Assembly: GCA_032629725.1 (NCBI GenBank)
Contig: JAFEVB010000002.1
Location: 806,001 to 870,000, forward strand
Length of the DNA: 64,000 nt
From: Gremmenia infestans
Taxonomy: Eukaryota; Ascomycota; Leotiomycetes; Helotiales; Hamatocanthoscyphaceae
Direction of reading: 5' to 3'
The notes under the pieces were generated by a model, which worked only from the letters and a program-made list of their open reading frames with translations, was not told the origin of the DNA and searched no databases. Each line of letters begins with the position of its first letter. Position 1 is the first letter of the stretch. The position numbers and the translations under genes were made by a program. This document shows, one piece after another, positions 55,723-64,000 of the stretch.

Positions 55723-58174
55723 ATGAGTAAAGCAGTTCTCCCAGATAAGCCTCGAGCGGCCCCCAAATTCAAGGCTCCTGCCACACCTGCACCTTTAAAC
55801 CCAATCCCCTCATCGTCGCCTGCCTTCGCAACACCCGCGCATCCTATTAGACCTTTCAATCCCGCTGCAATTCCTCAAAAAGCTAGCATACTTCCGATTC
55901 TGCTTCCTCCAGCAACTCTACGGCCACTTGCCTTCCGAACTTTTACCAAGAAACACAGCCTAACGCTTACTTCTTCAGCTTTACAAGTGCTAGCCACATT
56001 TATTGGGAGGCATTGCGGGACAGAATGGCGAGAAGAGGGCTTAGCGGAGAAGGTGCTGGAGGAGGTTGCCAAGAGCTGGAAGAATCGAAATGGAGGAGTG
56101 ATTGTTCAAGGAGAAGATTCTGGATTGAAGGATATCCTGAAGAATCTAGAAGGGAGTATGAGTGGTGGGAGAATTGTCGCATCCAGAGAACTTAGTCGGC
56201 AGAACAGTCTTGTTTTTGGCTCTTCACAAAACGGCGAAGTCTCGAATACAAGATTGGGGTTCAGACCGGGTGGATTGTCAGCATTGGGAAGGGAAGATAG
56301 CCAGTCGAGTCTAGAGCTGTCGAATTTAGACGTCGAGGAAGATGAGGACGATGAAGGTCTTAAGGATTCGAGGAAATGGTTAAAAGTTATTGATGCTTTC
56401 GAGCAGCCTCGACTTGTGTACAATGTTGGGAAGAAGCACTTTGATAGGTCAGTCATTTCCCTCCCATCCCATCACACTTTTTCTAAATCCTATTCTCAGA
56501 GATATATCAAAGCCATCATTACTTCCGCAGCCTGCACACAAAACCCAAGTCTTCCGCAACCGATACAATTTAATCCAACAACGTCTCCTCCGCAATGAAT
56601 CTTTCCAAACTCCAACCTTCGAAACCTCAAAGGCCTCCCTGAAACGCTCATCATCAACCCTAGCAACTACCCAGCAATCCTATAAACTAACCCCCATCGC
56701 CAACCTCCTGGGCCGAAACGGAAGCAGTCACATGCTCCTTGGCCTCCTAACCATCGCTCCAACTGGGACATTAGCCATCAATGATCTTACAGGAAGTATA
56801 GCTCTAGACCTCACTCATGCGAAAGCTATTCCCGAAGATGGAGCCTGGTTTGCGCCCGGAATGATCATACTCGTAGACGGGACTTATGAGGAGGAAGACA
56901 GCAACATGGGCTCAGGGCTCGGCGGTAGTGGAGGAATTGGAGGCACCATCGGCGGAAAGTTCATCGGTTTCTTCGTCGGCGGTCCCCCATGCGAAAGGAG
57001 GCAATTAACCCTTGGACTCGGTGGTAAAAATGGCGAAGGGGATGTTACAGCCGGAGGCGGATTTGGCTGGGTAGATTTCCTAGGTGTTGGAAGTGAGCGA
57101 GCTGTAGGACCTAAGATGCGGAAAATTGAACAGCGATTAATCAGGAATACACTTGGAGAAGAGACCGAAGGAGGACGAGGCCGAATGGTGGTTATAGGAG
57201 AAGTGAACCTAGATCAACCACGCACGCTTCAAGCCCTGAAGAAACTGCTGGGTCTGTATGCAGCAGAGCCAGAAGAAGACACGCCCATGACGTTCATACT
57301 CATGGGCAACTTCGTCAAGCACGCCGTTATGGCACGTGGAGGCAGTGGTGGGAGTATAGAGTACAAGGAGTATTTCGACGCTCTAGCGCTGACATTGTCG
57401 GAATATCCAACTCTCCTTCAATCTGCAACATTCATATTCGTCCCCGGCGACAACGATGGGTGGGCATCTTCTTTCTCTGCCGGCGCAGCGACAGCTTTAC
57501 CTAGAAAAGGGGTCCCAGAAATGTTCACATCACGCATAAAACGTGTTTTTGCGACCGCTAATGCGGAGGCTGACAAGGAAAAGGGAAAGAAGTCGGACGG
57601 AGAAGCGATATGGACAAGTAATCCATCTCGACTTTCTCTCTTCGGTCCTACGCACGAGATTGTGCTGTTTAGAGATAACATGACTGGCCGTCTGAGGCGG
57701 ACAGCCATCAAATTTGCGTCTTCGAAACCTGAGACCGAAGAAATTGGGGAAGGAGATATCGAGATGCCAGAGCCAACTCTAGAACCAGAGCAGTCTATGG
57801 ATATCGACAGCGAGGTCCGAGAAGCTGAACCACAAGTCCCAGAACCCGAGACAGCTGCAGCAGAGGCAGTGTCTAGCGATCTCCATGTTGCCAGGAAGTT
57901 GGTAAAGACAGTCCTAGATCAGGGGTATTTGTCGCCGTTCGGCATGTCCAGCCGGCCTGTGTTATGGGACTACACGTCCGCGCTGCAAGTATATCCGTTG
58001 CCTACAGCCATGGTGCTGGCTGATACCGAGGCACCCGCATTCTGTGTGACTTATGAGGGATGCCACGTAATGAATCCCGGGAGCGTGGTGGCGCCTGGCC
58101 GGAGAGGCGTCGCGAGGTGGGTGGAATATGATGTTCGTGGGAAGGTTGGGAAGGTGAGGGAAGTTATGTTCTAA
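55723..58174 (+). CDS. dpb2: DNA polymerase epsilon subunit B
   Basis: Exons 55723-56447 and 56500-58174; 799 residues. The intron (52 bp) follows KKHFDR. The N-terminal ~75 residues are Pro-rich and disordered; SLTLTSSALQVLATFIG onward (about 95-150) is the helical N-terminal domain of the Dpb2 family. The middle has the OB-fold (SYKLTPIANLLGRNG, GTLAINDLTGSIALDL, PGMIILVDGTYEEED) and the C-terminal half is the calcineurin-like phosphoesterase module found in all B-subunits (MVVIGEVNLDQPRTLQAL, FILMGNFVKHA, FIFVPGDNDGW) with degenerate metal ligands, thus structural rather than catalytic. It closes with the conserved ending DYTSALQVYPLPTAMVLAD. Acidic Glu-rich insert near residues 620-690. 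Essential for origin firing and leading-strand synthesis. Confidence 0.93.
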
Positions 58175-58392
58175 ATTATAGCATGTTGTAGCTTGGGCGT
58201 TATCGTGGGCATTGATGAATTAATGATGGTCTTGAATGGATGGAATTGCATGTACCGGCGTCGTACGTAGTCATTATATATATACAACCCAAAAGGCAGG
58301 CACGAACTATAATCCATAACACCTCGCTATTCCCGATGCTTTGCTTCCCTTTCCGTGCGTGTATTTGTCCCTACCATACAATGCGCCATAAA
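58175..58392. other. Convergent spacer
   Basis: 218 bp between the Dpb2 stop and the BRE4-like stop, so the transcripts converge. Confidence 0.5.
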
Positions 58393-61300
58393 TCACTGCA
58401 GCTCCAGTAGCTGATCATCCATAACCCCGAATAAAGCCTCAACCTCCATCTCAACCTTCTTGATCTCCTCCGCTAGCTGCCCCGTAACAAGGGTATATGC
58501 ATATAACAACTCATAATCCTCATCTCTCGCCACCTCCTCCCCTTCCTCGATCCCCACGTTCTTACGATAGTGAAATATCTTCGCGAGTAATCTATCTCGG
58601 GCATTCGAGGTGCTGGGCAGAGCATCGTTCATGGGGAATTCCAGTTTCAAGGAACTAGCAAGTACCTGGAATAGATGGCTAATGCGGAAGCAGAGGTCTG
58701 CTCTTTCGTTTGCGGTGTACCGTAGGAGTGAGGTTTCGCCTTTGCTGGCGTTGAGATCTTTTTGGATCACTATGTTCATAGCGTGGAAGGCGTCGAGCAT
58801 TTTGTTGGTAGAGTCCATGATACGAGCATATTGCTTGGAGGGGAATGGTCCACGCAATTCGAACTCGCTCGCTGCTGCTGCTCTGAGGTTGTCCAAGCGC
58901 AAGACTAGTGGATATTATTAGTGTTTGTAAAAAAGGGTTCAAAAACAGCTTACCATATCTCTGAAGTGCAAATTCCTCCCGCAAATTCATGTAGGCATGT
59001 TGCGACTCTCCTTCTAAAAGTGTAGAAAGAGGGTCTCGCTTCCAGATCAATCCCATTCGCAGCCAAAGCAACGACAGACCATCCTTGAACTTCTGCCTAG
59101 CAGAGATGGGCCAGATAACTCTTGTAATAATTAGACCCCAAAGGACCCCGGCTAAAACAGCGGCCACTCTGTGCAATGCGATTTCAGTAATGATTGGCGT
59201 GACTCCTCCCTCATCATCGTCATCATCGTCATCTTTTATCGACAAGCTGTAGGCATACAAGCAGGAGAGGTTGTAAGTAAGCATGATGAATCTGCCGAAA
59301 GGACCTCTGCCCTTGGCGACGATGAGGTGGAAACACGGTAAGCTGACGAGCCATCCGCAAAAAGCCAATGCGAAGGGATTGCCTTGACAAATAACCCATG
59401 CGATAACGGAAAGGATAGCTCCAATGAAAGTACCAATAAAACGAGCCCAGCCAGTCGTGTTGGAGGCTCCAATGGTCATACTGCAAACAAGCATATACGA
59501 CAACAGGCCCCACTCTCCTCTCCAGTGTTGGTAGAAAGGCCTGGTCAATGGAATGAAAGCAAAAAGAGCGTAGATTGAAGCCCCAAGCCCAACCTTTACT
59601 GCGAAACGTACTAGAATAATTTGTAAGCCATGGCAATGTAGAAAGCAGGCCTTATGGCTTACCATCATCTCGTCCCAAAACTCTCAATATATGAAAAAGT
59701 TTCCGGTATAATCCTACCTTTGCGCCGCCCTTCCCTTCTATCTCAGACTTCCAAGTCTTCGGCGACAGCCCCTGAAACTGAATGCTTGAGATACCTTTCG
59801 GGACCTCAGTCTCCGCATTTTGGTCGATGAGAACCTCTTGCTCCGGGTCGGAGTTCTTGGTTTTCGGATGTTGAGAAGTCCGCCAAAACAGCAACCACTT
59901 CCATGAGCGACACCTCGATGACTCGATCTCATCTTTTAAGTCCTCGAGGATGCTCAAGTAGGTTTGCATCTCGTTAGCGAACGCCTGTAGTGAAAAACTG
60001 AAGTGACCACAACTAGCAGCTACTTCCTCAAAATCCGCTTCGATACTTTCGGACCTGTCGCGATCGAGTTCTTTTGATTTGTAAAGCTCCCGTAATGCCT
60101 CAGATCGAGCGCTACTATACAGCTTTCTATAGAGAAGATTAGTGTAAATGTATCAGACGATTGTGGTGACTAAAGCTTACAGTGCATCGGTCAAGCTTGT
60201 CTTGAAATGCTCATTTATAGTGATAGCATAGCGAGGACCATCACCAAACGGCAATTCTTCAAGGATTTGAGAAAGAGTATAGGCCAGAGATTTCATAGAA
60301 GGCCCCAGATGCGTGATGAACCGAGAGAAAATCTCTGAAGGTGTTTTGACGGTTGGCATAGGGTAGCTTGCTATACTTGAAATGCTGCCACCAGTCGGAT
60401 TCCTTGAATGGTGATAAGTGCTAGCATCCTCGGGCCCGCTCCCTTCTTCAGAAGCTTCCTCGATTGCTGTTAGCACCGCAAATTGATCTTGCCTAATGTT
60501 AAGAACCGATGAAATGGAGGCTATTTCCGGTAGCATCCTGTTGGAGTTGATCGGGGTACTGCTGCCTCTCGTATTCTCACGTAGTAAGGTAAACTGTGTC
60601 GTTGCTGCACTTCGCAAACCACCTATAGACTGAGCTAGCCTCTGCATACAGTTGACAAGGCTAGCCTCATGCTTGTATTGATCTTCAGTCCCAAGCACAT
60701 AATGCTCCATTTTGGCCTCCTTGAGGTTCTTAGTAAGCTGTGTGAAGACCGATTTATACGTGTTTAAGGCATTGGTAAATGCTGACGATCGAAGATCTGT
60801 CTCTGATCCACTGAGAAAGCCTCCGGTGATCATTGTAAGCATGTTCCCGAGAGAGTCCGTTGTCTTGATCATGGTATTTCGAAGCTCTGTACGTGCTGAA
60901 ACAGGCCATACGAGAAGACTAACAATAGATGTCGAAGTGATTCCCATGATGACCATCTTCATCACTTGTATGATCTTATCGTTTGAGAATACCCCAACTT
61001 GAATGGCATTCTCCTTGGTCAACACCGTGATGATGGCAAGACTAGCCAGACTGCAAGCAACACTCACAAGCGGCGAGTTATATGCCTGCTTGAACCAACC
61101 GATGAATCCCAGTCCTCCTCCACAAAATACAACGAGTACCATAGCGTAACCTACCTCGATAAGATCCATCTGTGTTTCAAAGAACACCGAGGTTGCCATA
61201 CTAGAAATGGAGATAAAGGTCGCATATAGGAATGCCGCAATCCCCAGCATGCCAGCCTCTTCCATCGACCCCGCAGATCTCGCGGGGTGAAAGTAGACGG

Positions 61301-61772
61301 TAATAGTAGCAACCATATGTTTCCCATCTTGATGCCCCAAGAAACTCGCGAAGGGCGGGAAGAACGTCCCCATGCTCCCCAACACATACGCCAGGGAGCA
61401 TTTCAGGATACCCTTAGCCGTAGGGGTATGAAGCCATTTCCAGAACTCTTTCCCAGCATCTGAGGACTTGCCAAGGGCTGTCCTAAATGTGCCAACCTGC
61501 GAGTATGTTCGGCGAAGGAATGGAGGGTCTAGTTCCCCTCTTGATTGTCCGTCGAAGTTTGCAGGATTGCGGAGGGTTATTTGGCGACGTACTCGTTCGC
61601 CTGTACCGGGTAGAATGAAGGTTCCATTTCTCAGCTTCTGTTGCAAGGCTCTGGTGTCAGTGATGTACGTACTGTTCTTTTATGGAGAAGAGCTTACGCC
61701 GCGTTTGGCAAAACGAGAGAATCTTCGACTTGATGGCGACGCTAGGCTATCTGAAGTCGTGGGTGAGTTCAT
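58393..61772 (-). CDS. BRE4-like membrane protein, ArAE fold (DUF2421)
   Basis: Exons on the minus strand: 61698-61772, 60181-61637, 59663-60126, 58954-59610 and 58393-58904; 1054 residues. It starts MNSPTTSDSLASPSSRR. Two transmembrane blocks are visible: the first at about 75-270 (ILKCSLAYVLGSMGTFFPPF, MVATITVYFHP, IISSLLVWPVSAR...) and the second from about 665 (VRFAVKVGLGASIYALFAF, LLSYMLVCSMTIGASNTTGW, VIWPISAR...). Each ends with the same W-P-x-S-A-R motif (WPVSARTELRN and WPISARQKFKD), showing an internal duplication. Long cytosolic segments follow each. Homologous in layout to yeast Bre4 (YDL231C), a protein linked to brefeldin A sensitivity, and to bacterial aromatic acid/fusaric acid exporters. 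Transport role is inferred, substrate unknown. Confidence 0.87.
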
Positions 61773-62298
61773 CTCTGTCTTTTCTTCATGGTTTTTCGAG
61801 AACTGGGCAGTGGTGAGAAGGGCTCTTGGCTCTTGGGAAGGATCGGGAGGTTTCCTCCCTTACCGTATTTCGGAGTACGGAGTATATCCTATTCTACTGT
61901 AGCACTAGCTTACTTACCCCAGGTTTTGGTAATCCACCAGATCCCTGCCCTGTACGCCACCTAATATCAACAACCTATTCAGAATCTATTTTTGTAATAT
62001 CTCAATTAATCCTAATCATCTAGGTTTATTACACAATAGAACTTCTACAGGCTCTATCGTAACGGGTCTTGGTAATTCAAATGGTTGTTACTTTGGTGAA
62101 GAATTACTGTACCCCGCCCTGTGTAGATAACAACTATACAAGTGTTTGATACTGATGCACATGGCATTTGTCACCTGCGCAGATGCAGCATTCAATTACT
62201 TCTCACAATTAATGCTGCCCTATCACTGGCTGGCATTTCACCAACTCCAGCTCTTAGTTCGTAAATGTCATAAGTTGAATCTCTATCAAGTCATCTAT
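61773..62298. other. Intergenic region
   Basis: Promoter of the BRE4-like gene and 3' flank of the Aip1 gene; no gene supported. Confidence 0.4.
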
Positions 62299-64000
62299 CT
62301 ACTCGATTCCCGAGACATCCCAGATCTTCAAAGCCGCATCCCCACCTGTGCTGGCAACCTTTTTATCCCCATCCACCCAGCAAACGCCATTGACACCGTC
62401 CTTGTGAGCATTCGGCACCTTTACTCTTTTTCCAGGCGCCTTCAGGCTCCACACGAAAATATTCGTATCAAGACCGCCGCTTACAGCAAGTGTACTTTCA
62501 GCGTTCCAAGAAATGCTGGTTACTCTCGCTGAGTGAGCTGACCACCTGTCGGTCTTGACCTCCCAAGAACTGGTGTCGTAGACGATAATCTTGCCTGAAG
62601 AGTTTCCTGCTGCTAGGAAGGCTCCATTGGGCGAAAACTTCAGTGCCGTGATTTGTGCAGTGGAAAGTACGAGCTTCTCTTTGGGGAATATCTTATCGCC
62701 ATCTGCTGTGTAGATATGGACAACATTAGCGTCGTCTCCTACTGCTACCCAAGATCCAGAAGCTGCGATGGTCGTAGGTGTGAAATCTTTCGTGGCTAAG
62801 CCTCCAACTAGGGCATCATTGGCAAAGATATCGATCCCTGATACAGTGGCTGCGTATACTCGTCCACCAGCTGAAGCCAGTCCCTTGGGTTGAGCTGATA
62901 GTTCGGAGGTTTCGCCGAGGAATGTGTTGCTAGCTGTATCCGCAATCCGCAGTGTGTCATCCCAGCCGACACTATACGCTCTGCTTGAAGTTGTATCGAA
63001 AGCGGTGACTTGATTTGAATGAGTCTGACCTTCGACTGCAGTAGCTATCCCAGACGATGTATCCCATGAACAAACACGACCATCAAAACTGCCCGTCCAA
63101 AAGGTTTGGTTCTTCCCTTCAACACTTGAGCCCAAAGCAGTAATGCTCCGGTTGTGTCCTTGAACAACCTTTGTGGGTTTCTGACTTCCCTCAACAAGAT
63201 AGTTAAGATCACCAGCCAGGTTGAGACTGACAACCATCCCATCACTCCGTCCGGCAGGCCATACTACACCAACTTGATGGTCCGGAATACTGACAGTGCC
63301 TTCTCCGCCAAACCGCCATGTCTGAACAGCTTTTCCAGCTTCAACATCCCAAAGCTTGACTGTCTGATCCGCACTAGCCGTGACAAACCTCTTCGAGTCT
63401 CTCGCCCACGACACCCCAAAAATACTACCTTTGTGCTCCCCATCTCCAATGTTCACCGTCGCCTCTCCAGTCTTTCCATCATAAAGCTGAATTCTACGGT
63501 CTGCACCCACACTTACAAGGTAGTTACCATCTGGCGAGAAGCCTACCCCATACAGATATCCTTTATGCAAGCCGCCCATCTTTGTAGCAAACTTAAATGG
63601 TGCTCCGTGTAAGAACACCATAGAACTATCATCCGCCCCAGTAGCAGCTCTCAGTGGCCTCTGCTGCCGAATGGAGACAGTATTGATGGCAGAAGAATGA
63701 CCGCTGATTTCACCCACCGAATTTCCACTGTCGGCTGTTATGCAGTGGCCAAAACGCTCTCGTCCATCTCCTACAGCGATGATGCGTTGAGAGTCGCCGT
63801 CCCAAGCTATGTCATTTATTCGGCCAGAGATAATATGGTAATCGCCTGCACGCCTCAATCAGTAATTGCAGACTAGACCTTTGAGTAATGGAGACGAACC
63901 TTTGGTATTGACACCTTCGACTGCATCCCATACTTTAACTGCGCCGGAGACATCTCCTGAGGCAACGTAGAAACCGGAGGGCGAGAAACGTGCTACAGTT
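62299..64000 (-). CDS. aip1: WD40 protein Aip1 (actin-interacting protein 1), N-terminus beyond window
   Basis: Minus strand; exons 62299-63845 and 63900-beyond 64000, intron 63846-63899 (54 bp). The visible C-terminal part is ~549 residues, against about 600 for full Aip1. Many WD40 blades end in the usual W/F-D dipeptides (VKLWDVEAG, VCSWDTSSG, NIFVWSLKAP, LKIWDVSGIE at the end). GHCITADSGNSVGEISGHSSAINTVSIRQQRP and HKGYLYGVGFSPDGNYLVSVGAD are characteristic of Aip1, which together with cofilin disassembles actin filaments. N-terminal ~50 residues and the start are to the right of the window. Confidence 0.9.

Noticed and set aside
1..64000. CRISPR arrays, rRNA, terminal inverted repeats of DNA transposons
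   Set aside because: Looked for regular direct repeats, conserved rRNA strings and transposase motifs (DDE, RT); none seen apart from the gag relic.

Overview
The window is nuclear DNA of a filamentous ascomycete (Pezizomycotina). Evidence: 23 protein genes (two of them cut by the window edges), many split by 45-100 bp introns with GT-AG ends and CTNAY-type branch sequences; a Leu tRNA with a short anticodon-loop intron; pyrimidine-rich leaders; and typical mould proteins (laccase, LaeA-like methyltransferase, acid trehalase, DUF2462, Hrp1, Dpb2). Protein style suggests Leotiomycetes, but that is an inference only. No rRNA, CRISPR array or intact transposon was seen.

Left part (1-24.7 kb): 3' end of a laccase; a C2-domain protein of the Inn1/Fic1 type; a DUF985 cupin gene on the minus strand; an ArfGAP-UBA-Q-rich protein (Gts1-like) with seven NPF motifs; a secreted GH65 acid trehalase; a PLP-dependent decarboxylase (minus); a LaeA-like SAM methyltransferase (plus); a gene-poor stretch with a decayed Copia-type gag relic; and a 997-residue disordered protein of unknown role (minus).

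Middle (24.7-47 kb): four consecutive plus-strand genes encode a secreted agmatinase, a single-pass membrane protein with a PPxY motif, a secreted plant-type polyamine oxidase and a MATE efflux transporter. They look like a candidate extracellular polyamine module. Then follow an RBR ubiquitin ligase, a small DUF2462 protein (minus), an MFS transporter, an SDR/epimerase (minus), an orphan three-exon gene (minus) and a phytanoyl-CoA-dioxygenase-like gene (minus).

Right part (47-64 kb) is a dense housekeeping block: tRNA-Leu(UAA), Hrp1-type RNA-binding protein (with a 1.07 kb intron), Gyp1-type TBC RabGAP, NASP/Hif1 histone chaperone, DNA polymerase epsilon subunit B (Dpb2), a BRE4-like ArAE-fold membrane protein and Aip1 (N-terminus beyond the window). 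The NASP and Dpb2 genes diverge from a 307 bp promoter that holds MCB- and SBF-like G1/S elements, which fits co-regulation of chromatin replication genes.

Exon boundaries below were worked out by hand from reading frame, splice consensus and family alignment from memory; no search was run.
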